In this document: piece after piece, positions 8,673 to 16,142 of the stretch
Numbering within the stretch: the stretch's first letter is position 1
Layout: each line of letters begins with the position of its first letter
Source of the DNA: Bradymonas sediminis
GTDB taxonomy: Bacteria; Myxococcota_A; Bradymonadia; Bradymonadales; Bradymonadaceae
Direction: 5' to 3'
DNA length: 64,000 nt
Assembly: GCF_003258315.1 (NCBI RefSeq)
Contig: NZ_CP030032.1
Coordinates: 3,164,501 to 3,228,500 of the forward strand
Translations under genes and position numbers: made by a program
Notes under the pieces: model-generated
Database searches by the model: none
Told to the model about the DNA's origin: nothing
Seen by the model: only the letters and a program-made list of their open reading frames with translations

Positions 8673-8884
8673 GATGGGTCAAAAACCACGTCGAACGTCC
8701 CTTTTTGTCAGCTCGATGGCTCAAAAATCACGTCCAACGTCCTTTTTTGGCAGCCCGATGGGTCGAAAATCACGTCCAACGTCCCTTTTTGGCAGCTCGA
8801 TGGCTCAAAAATCACGTCGAACGTCCCTTTTTTGGCAGCCCGATGGGTCAAAAATCACGTCCAACGTGATTTTCGAGGCGCAGC
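8673..8884. repeat. five tandem copies of a 42-bp repeat
   Basis: Copies begin at 8673, 8715, 8757, 8799 and 8842; the spacing is 42, 42, 42 and 43 bp. The core is GATGGSTCAAAAATCACGTC, then SAACGTCCCTTTTTGGCAGC. GGGTC and GGCTC alternate between copies. The last copy turns into a 10-bp-armed palindrome (8851-8860 with 8864-8873), and a degenerate inverted copy follows at about 8896-8934. The array lies between divergent genes (gyrase-like propeller, minus; yaeQ, plus). It is open in several frames because 42 is a multiple of three, but I do not treat it as coding. Confidence 0.9.
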
Positions 8885-9044
8885 GACACTCCAGAGTCAC
8901 ATCGAACGTGCCATTGGACCCATCGAGCTGGGTCAAAGCCGCGCCCGCGCTATCGAGCGGGCTGGCAAATCAGCCCTTTGCTCTGATACGCTCCGCCGCG
9001 CCAGCCCCCCGCGCAGCAAAGCGCGCTCCCCCGACGAGAATCCT

Positions 9045-9593
9045 ATGGCCCTAACGGCGACCCTATTTCGTTTTGAATTAAATATCTCCGACGTGGACCG
9101 CGGCGTCTATGAGACCGTCGAGCTGCGCGTCGCCCAACACCCCTCCGAATCCGACGCCTACCTCGTCACCCGCATGCTTGCCATGGCCTTGGAATACGAG
9201 CGCGACCTGAGCTTTGGCCGGGGCGTGTCGACCCCCGAGGACCCGGCGCTGTCGGCCCCCAACGAGATGGGCGGCGTCGCGCTATGGATCGAAATTGGCC
9301 AGCCGTCTGCCGAGCGCCTCCATAAGATCACCAAGCAGGCGGACCGCGTCTGCGTCTATACCCATAAAAACCCGGAGTTTATCGTGGCCGACCTGATGGC
9401 GGGCACGATTCACCGCGCCGAGGAGATCGAGCTGACGTCATTTGACCCGGCCTTTATCGACGAGCTCGCCGCGCTGCTCACCCGCAATAGCTCCTGGGAT
9501 ATCCTGCGCACCGAGGGCGCGCTCTATGTCACGGTGGGCGACACGACGCTGTCGAGCACGCCGGTGGTGCACGCGGAATATAAGCGGAATTGA
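9045..9593 (+). CDS. yaeQ: YaeQ family protein
   Basis: A protein of 182 residues, the usual YaeQ length. It begins MALTATLFRFELNISDVDRG and shows the family's segments VYETVELRVAQHPSES, MALEYERDLSFGRGVSTPED, DPALSA and WIEIGQPSAERLHKITKQAD. The fold resembles a PD-(D/E)XK nuclease-like core; biochemical function is not settled. The longer upstream reading frame through the 42-bp repeats is only a chance extension, so I place the start at the ATG at 9045. It is probably monocistronic, with the repeat array in its upstream region. Confidence 0.88.
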   Translation: MALTATLFRFELNISDVDRGVYETVELRVAQHPSESDAYLVTRMLAMALEYERDLSFGRGVSTPEDPALSAPNEMGGVALWIEIGQPSAERLHKITKQADRVCVYTHKNPEFIVADLMAGTIHRAEEIELTSFDPAFIDELAALLTRNSSWDILRTEGALYVTVGDTTLSSTPVVHAEYKRN

Positions 9594-9729
9594 GGCGGTT
9601 ATGTGGCCGAGACGGGCGGCTTGTTGTCGCCCAGCTTGGACACCAGACACACACCCTCCGGCCGCGCCTCGGTGACGCTAATTTCTGCGAATAAACGCAA
9701 AATCGCCGCCTAAAACGCCATAAACCGTG

Positions 9730-9760
9730 TTGACAGAACCGCGCCGCGTTGTGTTAGTCT
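9730..9760 (+). promoter_or_regulatory. sigma-70-type promoter for the structured RNA/greA leader
   Basis: A perfect -35 hexamer TTGACA (9730-9735) is followed by a -10-like TTAGTC/TAGTCT at about 9754-9760 with 18-19 bp spacing. Transcription would start near 9767, just before the first hairpin. Called by pattern only. Confidence 0.55.
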
Positions 9761-9773
9761 AAATGTCATTCAA

Positions 9774-10001
9774 GTTGATGAGATTGCCTGGTTCCCGCAT
9801 GTGAACCGGGCATTATTCTTATCATCAACACGTCGTTACTGCGTTATGAGACGGTAGGCGACGATGGATGCGAAGTCCGCGGGCAACATGGGCAAGGCGA
9901 CACGATGAGGCGGTGCGATACGCATGGTCGAATACGTGGCAGCGCGCTCAAGCTTGGCCTGGACGCAGCAGACACATCGTCGAGCGCCCCCCTCATAACG
10001 C
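9774..10001 (+). ncRNA. candidate structured RNA upstream of greA (leader or 6S-like RNA)
   Basis: Two strong elements are visible. The first is a two-step hairpin: GTTGATGA (9774-9781) pairs with 9822-9829, enclosing a 9-bp arm (9786-9794 with 9803-9811). The second is long: GCGTTATGAG (9841-9850) pairs perfectly with CTCATAACGC (9992-10001), and inside it CGACGATG (9859-9866) pairs with CATCGTCG (9975-9982). The interior of about 110 nt can extend as a rod with GTCC/GGAC and GGGCAAG/CTTGGCC pairings and a terminal hairpin. The closed-end rod of about 160 nt resembles 6S RNA in form, but I recognise no conserved 6S sequence. A T-rich run follows. Confidence 0.55.
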
Positions 10002-10052
10002 AATTCTTTATTCTTTAATCAATTCACGTATTTAGAAACTCCCGAGTCCGCT

Positions 10053-10538
10053 ATGAGCAACAAGATCCCCATGACCGTCTTTGGCCATAAGCAGCTCAAA
10101 GCCGAGTTAGATCGACTCAAAAAAGTCGAGCGATATAAGATCATCGAAGAAATCGAGACCGCCCGCGCCCACGGCGATTTGAGCGAGAACGCCGAATACC
10201 ACGCCGCCAAGGAAGCGCAGTCCTTCAACGAGGGGCGCATCCAGGAATTGCAGGGCAAGCTGTCCAACGCCGAGATCATCGACCCGAGCAAATTGTCGGG
10301 CGACCGCGTGCTCTTCGGCGCGACCGTCACGCTCTTTGATTTCACCGACGATGTCGAAAAGGTCTACGAAATCGTCGGCGATGACGAGGCTGATATCCAG
10401 GCCAAAAAGCTCTCCTACGCCAGCCCTATCGCGCGCGCGATTATGGGCAAAGAGGTCGGCGAAGAGGTCAAAATCAAGACGCCCGGCGGCACGCGCGAGG
10501 TCGAAATCGTCGCGGTACGCTTCCCGGAAAACTGCTGA
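10053..10538 (+). CDS. greA: transcript cleavage factor GreA
   Basis: A protein of 161 residues, the normal length. The N-terminal coiled coil carries the acidic tip GDLSENAEY (Asp42, Glu45), which coordinates the catalytic magnesium in the RNA polymerase secondary channel. The C-terminal FKBP-like domain has ASPIARAIMGKEVGEEVKIKT and ends VEIVAVRF. GreA rescues backtracked polymerase. The long structured leader before it suggests either a separate small RNA or leader control. A strong terminator follows. Confidence 0.97.
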   Translation: MSNKIPMTVFGHKQLKAELDRLKKVERYKIIEEIETARAHGDLSENAEYHAAKEAQSFNEGRIQELQGKLSNAEIIDPSKLSGDRVLFGATVTLFDFTDDVEKVYEIVGDDEADIQAKKLSYASPIARAIMGKEVGEEVKIKTPGGTREVEIVAVRFPENC

Positions 10539-10567
10539 ACCCCTGACGTTTAGAGCACCAAATGAGT

Positions 10568-10628
10568 CGGCCCGAATCGGACTCAGCCCGCGTTGCGGGC
10601 TGAAGTCATATTCGGGCCGTTTTTTTTG
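10568..10628. terminator. nested-hairpin terminator after greA
   Basis: An outer 10-bp stem CGGCCCGAAT (10568-10577 with 10610-10619) encloses an inner 8-bp stem CAGCCCGC (10584-10591 with 10595-10602). Eight T follow on the plus strand. It also lies at the 3' end of the convergent ABC transporter operon. Confidence 0.9.
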
Positions 10629-10631
10629 TTT

Positions 10632-11549
10632 TTACGCGCTCTTCTGCGCGATGGCGGAGGCGGACTGGGGGAGCGCTTCGGCCCGATAGGAGCGGCGCTG
10701 GAGGCTTCGGCGAAGCAAGCCGTGCGGGGCGAAGATAAAGGCGAGCGCGTAGAGCACGCCGCCCACAACCACGATGGCGCCGGCGGTCGACGCGTTGACC
10801 CAGATCGACACATAGACGCCGACCACCGCCGAGATCACCGCGTGCCCCACCGCCACCAGCAGCATGGTCGACAGGCGGTTGGCCAGAAGATGCGCGGTCG
10901 CCGCCGGCACGATCATCAGCGCAATCGCCAGGATGCTGCCGACCGTCTCAAAGCTCGCCACCGTCGTGATCGACACGGCGGTCATCACTCCATAATGCAC
11001 CAGCGTGACCGGGATGCCGATGCTCGCCGCAAGAATCGGGTCGAAGGTGCTCACCGACAGCCAGCGGTAGAAGAAGACGACCATGAGCACGACCGCCGGG
11101 GCGACGCCGCCGAGCATCCAGAGCGCGCGGTCCGAGATCGCTAAGGGGTTACCAAAGAGCACGCATTGGGTGTCGATATGGGCGTCATGCACCGAGGTCG
11201 ACACCAGGATAATTCCTGCGGCGAAGAGCACCGTAAAGACGATGCCGATCGCGGCATCTGCGCGCACATTGGGGCGCCGGGCCAGGGTCTCGATGCTGAT
11301 GGCCGCGACCAGGCCGACCACGGTCGCCCCGGCGAGCATCACCGGGCCTTCGAGCGACCCGGTCACGAGAAACGCCACGACAATCCCCAGCAGCGCCACA
11401 TGCGCCAGCGCGTCGGCCACCAGGCTCATACGCCGCAGGTATAGAAACACGCCCAGCACCGCCAGCGGAATCGCGGCGAGCACCGACGCCAGCATGGCGC
11501 GCCACATCCAGGCGCCCCAGGACCAGGGCTCAATCAGATAGTCGAGCAT
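10632..11549 (-). CDS. metal ABC transporter permease (TroD/MntB/ZnuB family)
   Basis: A protein of 305 residues when started at the ATG at 11549, which is preceded by GGGAGGA at good spacing; an ATG 13 codons further up is also in frame. It contains about eight hydrophobic helices and the family segment RMSLVADALAHVALLGI (first cytoplasmic coupling region). It overlaps the end of the preceding permease gene by 20 bp, so translation is coupled. Two different permeases in one operon is the TroABCD/MntABCD arrangement for manganese, zinc or iron uptake. Last gene of the operon. Confidence 0.93.
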   Translation of the reverse strand: MLDYLIEPWSWGAWMWRAMLASVLAAIPLAVLGVFLYLRRMSLVADALAHVALLGIVVAFLVTGSLEGPVMLAGATVVGLVAAISIETLARRPNVRADAAIGIVFTVLFAAGIILVSTSVHDAHIDTQCVLFGNPLAISDRALWMLGGVAPAVVLMVVFFYRWLSVSTFDPILAASIGIPVTLVHYGVMTAVSITTVASFETVGSILAIALMIVPAATAHLLANRLSTMLLVAVGHAVISAVVGVYVSIWVNASTAGAIVVVGGVLYALAFIFAPHGLLRRSLQRRSYRAEALPQSASAIAQKSA

Positions 11550-12444
11550 AACGTCCTCCCAAATCTTTAAACATGCCGCGCGGCCCAAAGAGCAGCGACA
11601 GCGCGAAGAAGAACCCGGCGCACAACACCATCGCCGGCCCGGTCGCCACGCCCTCCCACAGATAACTCGTGAACGCGCCGAGCGCGCCGGATAAAACCCC
11701 GAGGATCGCCCCGATGATGAGGACGCCCGGGAGCCGGTTGGTCAAAAAGAGCGCCGAGGACGGCGGAATAATCAACATCGCCGCCACCAACACCACGCCC
11801 ACCGCCTGCACCGAGACGACCACCGCGACGGAGAGCGCGCCCAGCAGGCCGTAGTGAAGCGCGCGCGTCGGCACGCCGATGGAGCGGGCGAATACCGGGT
11901 CAAAGGTCGACACCGCCAGGTAGCGAAAGCAGATGACGACCGCCGCGATGAGCACCAGGCACACCCCGGCGAGCAGGTAGAGCTGCTCAAGCGAGACGGC
12001 CGCCGCGTTGCCAAAAAGGAAGTTGTCGAGCCCTGCCTGGGCGGCGGTTGGTGAATTCTGAATATAGGAGAGCATCACGATGCCGATGCCAAAGAACACC
12101 GACAAGATGACCCCAATCGCGGCGTCCGGGCGGGTGCGCGGCTTATTCGAGATCGCGCCGACCATAAGCGCCGCGACAAAAGCCGACACGAGCGCCCCGA
12201 TGAGCAGCGCGCCCATCTCCTTGGCTCCCACGATGATGAACGCGGCGCACACCCCCGGCAGGGTCGCGTGGCCCACGGCGTCGCCCAGAAGCGACATCCC
12301 GCGCAGCACCAAAAACGCCCCGACCACCGCGCACACCGCGCCCACCAACATCGAGGCGAGCAAGGCGTAGATGGTGAAGCTATATTGAAAGGAGAAAAAT
12401 TCGACCGATCTGGCGAAGGTTTCGGATGTAAAAAAGCCCTGCAT
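11530..12444 (-). CDS. metal ABC transporter permease (TroC/MntC family)
   Basis: A protein of 304 residues with about eight predicted transmembrane helices. The segment RGMSLLGDAVGHATLPGVCAAF is the conserved substrate-permease region of the ZnuB/TroC family. It pairs with the neighbouring permease to form a heterodimeric channel and lies 61 bp downstream of the ATPase gene. Confidence 0.93.
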   Translation of the reverse strand: MQGFFTSETFARSVEFFSFQYSFTIYALLASMLVGAVCAVVGAFLVLRGMSLLGDAVGHATLPGVCAAFIIVGAKEMGALLIGALVSAFVAALMVGAISNKPRTRPDAAIGVILSVFFGIGIVMLSYIQNSPTAAQAGLDNFLFGNAAAVSLEQLYLLAGVCLVLIAAVVICFRYLAVSTFDPVFARSIGVPTRALHYGLLGALSVAVVVSVQAVGVVLVAAMLIIPPSSALFLTNRLPGVLIIGAILGVLSGALGAFTSYLWEGVATGPAMVLCAGFFFALSLLFGPRGMFKDLGGRYARLSD

Positions 12445-12505
12445 TATCTTCCAAGTCGACGAAGTCGATTCTAGTGGTCTTAAGAGGCGGAAGGTTTCGG
12501 CGAAA

Positions 12506-13258
12506 TCAACCGGTTCTCACCGCGACGCTCCCGCCGCCGAGCACCGTGAGCCGGCCGCCGTAGGTCTTTTGCAGAAGCTCCGGGGTGAAGACCTCCTCGA
12601 CCGGGCCGAAGGCGATGAGCTCTTTATTCATCAGCAATACCTTGTCGAAATACTCGCGCGCGGTCGAAAGGTCATGGTGCACGACCATGACGGATTTGCC
12701 GGCGTCGCGCAGGTTCCGAAGTACGTCGACGATGGCCGACTCGGTGGTCGCGTCCACGCCCACCAGCGGCTCGTCGAGCAGGTAGATATCGCCCTGCTGG
12801 GCCAGCGCGCGCGCCAAAAACACGCGCTGCTGCTGGCCGCCCGACAGCTCGCCGATTTGCCGCTTTACCAGGTCGCCGATGCCCACCAGGTCGATGGCCT
12901 CTTTGACCAGGCGGCGGTCCTCTTTGGAGAAGCGCCCGAGCAGGCCCACCTTGCCGTAGCGCCCCTGAGTCACGACGTCTTCGACGGTGACCGGGAAGTC
13001 CCAATCGACCTCGCCGCGCTGGGGCACGTAGGTGATGCGGCGCGTGGCTTTTTTGCCCGAATCCGCCCCCACCCGAATCGTGCCGGTGTCCGGGGTCAGC
13101 GCCCCGACCATGGCCTTGATCATGCTGGATTTTCCGGCGCCGTTGGGGCCGACGATGCCGACCAGGTCGCCCGGGTCCAGCGCGAAAGCGACGTCTTTTA
13201 CGACCGGCCCGCGGCCGTAAGAGACGGTCAGATTTTCGACCTGCAATGCGTACGTCAT
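12506..13258 (-). CDS. metal ABC transporter ATP-binding protein (TroB/ZnuC family)
   Basis: A protein of 250 residues from the ATG at 13258. That start leaves four bases after the binding-protein stop and removes a spurious 12-residue extension. Walker A is GPNGAGKS (37-44), Q-loop YVPQRGEVDWDFPVTVEDVV, signature LSGGQQQR (138-145), Walker B IYLLDEP (158-164), and switch His in VMVVHHDL. The Q-loop context 'VPQR..VDWDFPV' is typical of manganese/zinc importers. It couples ATP hydrolysis to metal uptake through the two permeases downstream. Confidence 0.95.
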   Translation of the reverse strand: MTYALQVENLTVSYGRGPVVKDVAFALDPGDLVGIVGPNGAGKSSMIKAMVGALTPDTGTIRVGADSGKKATRRITYVPQRGEVDWDFPVTVEDVVTQGRYGKVGLLGRFSKEDRRLVKEAIDLVGIGDLVKRQIGELSGGQQQRVFLARALAQQGDIYLLDEPLVGVDATTESAIVDVLRNLRDAGKSVMVVHHDLSTAREYFDKVLLMNKELIAFGPVEEVFTPELLQKTYGGRLTVLGGGSVAVRTG

Positions 13259-13262
13259 AGGC

Positions 13263-14204
13263 TCAGGGCTCCAATCGGAATTCGCGATAGTCACCGCCGA
13301 GGGCTTTGCCGATCATGCGCACATTCTCGACCATGGTGCCCACGAATGTGCCCGCGGGGCCGTCGGCCGCGCCGATGCTATCGGAGTAAAGCGGCCCTTC
13401 GATGGCGGCGCCGGTTTCGCGCGCCACCTGCTCGATCAACGCCGGGTTGACCGAGGTCTCGACGAAGACCGTCCTGACCTTATGCTTTTTGATCTTCTCG
13501 ATAATATTGGCCACGTCGCGCTGGCTGGCCTTCTGGTCGGTGCTGATGCCCTGCACGCCGACGACCTCGATATTGTAGGCTTTGCCAAAATAGTTGAACG
13601 CGTCGTGGCTACTCACCAGAATGCGCTGCTCCTTGGGGATGCCCGAGAGGCGGTCGCGCACCCACACATCAAGCCGCCCAATAAGTTGCAAATAGGCGTC
13701 CAGGCGCTGGCGAATCGCCTCGCCCTTCGGGGTGTCCTTGCCGACCAATGAGATCAGCGCCCGGCCGACGTTTCGACTCGCGATGGTCCAGGCCTGCAGG
13801 TCGAACCAGAAATGCGGGTCGACCCCGCCGGCGAAGCCCTCCATATGCAGGGGCGTGATGCCCTGGGAGGCGACGACCGTCGGGCGCGTGCCCCCGGCGT
13901 TGTCGAGCAAATCGTCGATCCAACCCTCCAGGTGCAAGCCGCTCTTGATCACCAGGTGGCTGCTGGCCACCAGGCGCGCGTCTTTGGGCGTGGGTTGGTA
14001 GAGGTGCGGGTCGCCGCCCGGGCTCATAATGCCCTCCACGCGCACCGCGTCCCCGCCAATCTGGCGCGCCAGGTCGGTGAGCATCGTGGTCGAGGCCACC
14101 ACAATCGGACGCCCATCTTCGGGGATCGGCGGCGTCTTCTTTTCGCAACCGCTGACCAGAAGTAGTGCCATGCAGAGAATAAATGTTCGTAGGATGAGTC
14201 GCAT
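13263..14204 (-). CDS. metal-binding lipoprotein of ABC importer (TroA/PsaA/ZnuA cluster)
   Basis: A protein of 313 residues. The lipobox LVSGC puts the acylated Cys at 20. Metal ligands are visible in the canonical places: His67 (GGDPHLYQPT), His131 (VDPHFWFD), His200 (SSHDAFNYF) and Asp275 (YSDSIG). His-His-His-Asp is the TroA-type set; strict Mn proteins of the PsaA type have Glu at the third place, so zinc or mixed zinc/manganese specificity is more likely. There is no His-rich loop of the ZnuA kind. First gene of the operon; no metalloregulator gene or clear operator was found next to it. Confidence 0.93.
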   Translation of the reverse strand: MRLILRTFILCMALLLVSGCEKKTPPIPEDGRPIVVASTTMLTDLARQIGGDAVRVEGIMSPGGDPHLYQPTPKDARLVASSHLVIKSGLHLEGWIDDLLDNAGGTRPTVVASQGITPLHMEGFAGGVDPHFWFDLQAWTIASRNVGRALISLVGKDTPKGEAIRQRLDAYLQLIGRLDVWVRDRLSGIPKEQRILVSSHDAFNYFGKAYNIEVVGVQGISTDQKASQRDVANIIEKIKKHKVRTVFVETSVNPALIEQVARETGAAIEGPLYSDSIGAADGPAGTFVGTMVENVRMIGKALGGDYREFRLEP

Positions 14205-14489
14205 CGGATTCTAACGCTTGGTAAGGAGGTGATATGCTTCATAAATAAGACAAGGCATAATAAAAACTTAGCCTGCACTAAACATAGCCCTTTAAGTGCT
14301 TATGTCAACCTATTTACGCCCCCCAACCCGGCCCCACGGCCCCCAAGGCGCGTGTGGGCCTCGCGCGCGGTATAAAGAGGTGGGCGAGGCGCAGAAACAA
14401 ACGCCTGATGCTGACAATCCGAAAGGGTTATGTTAGCCATTTCGGATTGAAAGACTTGCAATTTATGACACAAAAAAACTGGCTCAATA

Positions 14490-16085
14490 ATGACTGATAA
14501 ATCAGCAGCGAAGACGTCCTCAAAGGCCGGCAAGACCGTCCTCGTCACCGGCGCGGCCGGCGGCGTAGGGCGCCACGTGGTCCGCGCGGCGCTCGACGCC
14601 GGCATGAAGGTGCGCGCTGCGGACCGGTTCCCGGCCGCCGATGCCCTGGAAGTGGACGGATTATTTGACCCGCTGACCGACGTCGACTGGCGCTTCGCGG
14701 AGCTGTCGGCCGCCGACCTCGACGCGTTGACCCAGGGATGCGACTTCGTCATCCACGCCGCCGCCATCGTCAGCCTCTCGGAGAGCTATACCGAGCTGGC
14801 CGGGGTCAACGTGCAATTGGTGCGCGACCTCTACCGCGCAAGCCAGGCCAACGGCGTCGCGCATTTTGTGCACTTTAGCTGTGGCGCGATCTACGAGGCG
14901 GGCCCGGGGTTTCGCAACGAGAGCGACCGCCTCTCGGCGAGCAACGCGTTTGAGCAGAGCAAGATCGACAGCGAGCAGGTCTTCCCGCATCAACCCGAGA
15001 CCACGCATTGGAGCATCCTGCGTCCCGCGCTGGTCTACGGGCCGCATTGCACCAAGATGGGCGCGAGCATCACAACGCTCCCGCCGCTGGTGCGCGACAT
15101 TATGCCCTACCTGCCGGGCATCACCGGCGGGCCGCGCACCAACTGGTGCTACGTCGAAGACGCCGCCTCCGCCGCGCTGTGCGTGCTGGATAACCCGGCC
15201 GCTTTTGAGCGAACCTTCAACGTCGCCGACGACACCGCGCTTGGCTTTGGCGAAGTCGTCACATCGATCACCGAGGCCTATCGCCTCGAAGTTGGCGCGC
15301 TGGTCCCCTTCCCGAATACGACGCTGTGGACCGCGTTGAGCCCGTTGATCGACCACGATATCGTCTTCGATATCGCGCGAAAGATCTTGCGCCGGCGCTG
15401 GCGCCGCCTGCAAGAACAACAGGACCTCAATAGTCCCCTTCGCCCCCGGGTCGACCGCAACGCGCTCTTCTACGTCGAGAAAGACAATATCCTCGGCGCC
15501 GACGCGCTCAAAGAGCTCGGCTGGGCGGCGCGCTATACCGACTTTCGCGAGGGCATCGTCGAGACGATTCGCTGGTATCAGGCCCACGACTGGGCGCCGC
15601 GCTTCGACACCGAAACACAGGTACGCATCCAGGACGAAAAGCAGAGTCTCGGCTTTGCCTTCCGCACCCGATTCGAAGGCCAATGGGTCGACGAAAAGAC
15701 CGGCGACACCGCCCCCGTCACCCTGCTCCTACAGACCGAATTCCCCACAATCACTCGCCTCGCGCTCGATCTGGAGGGGAATATTGACGGGAAATTGAGC
15801 ATCGGCGGGCTTGTCGAAGACGCCGAGATTCGCGGCACCATTCAAGTACGCCTGCTCTCGGAGGGTGGCGTCTATTGGGAGATGGGCTTTGACGACGCCC
15901 AGGGCAACCCGCACCGCCTCGGCCTGTCCTGCTCCGTCAACCCGCTGCGCCCCCTGGACGCGCTCACCCACGTCAGCGGCGACATAAAAGATGCCAACGC
16001 CGATGTCGTCGGACATGTCGAATTAAGCTATCATATGCGCTCGCAATTGCTCCCGAGCATGGCGACCTTTCGCCTGCTCCACTGA
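14490..16085 (+). CDS. extended short-chain dehydrogenase/epimerase with C-terminal extra domain
   Basis: A protein of 531 residues. Residues 15-360 form an atypical extended SDR: nucleotide motif VTGAAGGVG (GxxGxxG, 21-27), HAAAIVSL, FVHFSCGAIYE (Ser130), and LRPALVYGP, resembling 3-beta-hydroxysteroid dehydrogenase/epimerase families. The expected YxxxK is F154-E-Q-S-K158, so the catalytic Tyr is replaced by Phe. Residues 375-531 form a beta-rich extra domain without a family I know; it ends HVELSYHMRSQLLPSMATFR. The loss of Tyr plus the fusion suggests a binding or altered chemistry role. KamA follows after a 57-bp gap. Confidence 0.8.
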   Translation: MTDKSAAKTSSKAGKTVLVTGAAGGVGRHVVRAALDAGMKVRAADRFPAADALEVDGLFDPLTDVDWRFAELSAADLDALTQGCDFVIHAAAIVSLSESYTELAGVNVQLVRDLYRASQANGVAHFVHFSCGAIYEAGPGFRNESDRLSASNAFEQSKIDSEQVFPHQPETTHWSILRPALVYGPHCTKMGASITTLPPLVRDIMPYLPGITGGPRTNWCYVEDAASAALCVLDNPAAFERTFNVADDTALGFGEVVTSITEAYRLEVGALVPFPNTTLWTALSPLIDHDIVFDIARKILRRRWRRLQEQQDLNSPLRPRVDRNALFYVEKDNILGADALKELGWAARYTDFREGIVETIRWYQAHDWAPRFDTETQVRIQDEKQSLGFAFRTRFEGQWVDEKTGDTAPVTLLLQTEFPTITRLALDLEGNIDGKLSIGGLVEDAEIRGTIQVRLLSEGGVYWEMGFDDAQGNPHRLGLSCSVNPLRPLDALTHVSGDIKDANADVVGHVELSYHMRSQLLPSMATFRLLH

Positions 16086-16142
16086 CTCGATTCATCCGCG
16101 CACAAAACGCAGTCTATCCTTAAAAAGCGGTCCCCACACAAG

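Noticed and set aside
8648-8869. A 14-residue repeat peptide (RWVKNHVERPFLAA type)
   Set aside because: Several frames are open across the same array, with no ribosome site and no known family; a DNA-level repeat explains it better.
8673-8884. CRISPR array
   Set aside because: The copies are directly adjacent without unique spacers, and no cas gene is nearby.
8379-9593. A 404-codon plus-strand reading frame through the 42-bp repeats into yaeQ
   Set aside because: It begins antisense to the gyrase-like gene and stays open because 42 bp is a multiple of three; only the part from 9045 is conserved.
9841-10001. Firm identification as 6S RNA
   Set aside because: Shape and size fit but no conserved 6S sequence was recognised; kept only as a candidate structured RNA.
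14205-14489. Metalloregulator operator upstream of the TroA-like gene
   Set aside because: The AT-rich segment has short inverted repeats, but none matches Zur, MntR or Fur boxes well enough to call.
14661-15683. A 340-codon minus-strand frame across the SDR gene
   Set aside because: Typical antisense open frame of GC-rich DNA; no family motif, and the plus-strand SDR is well supported.
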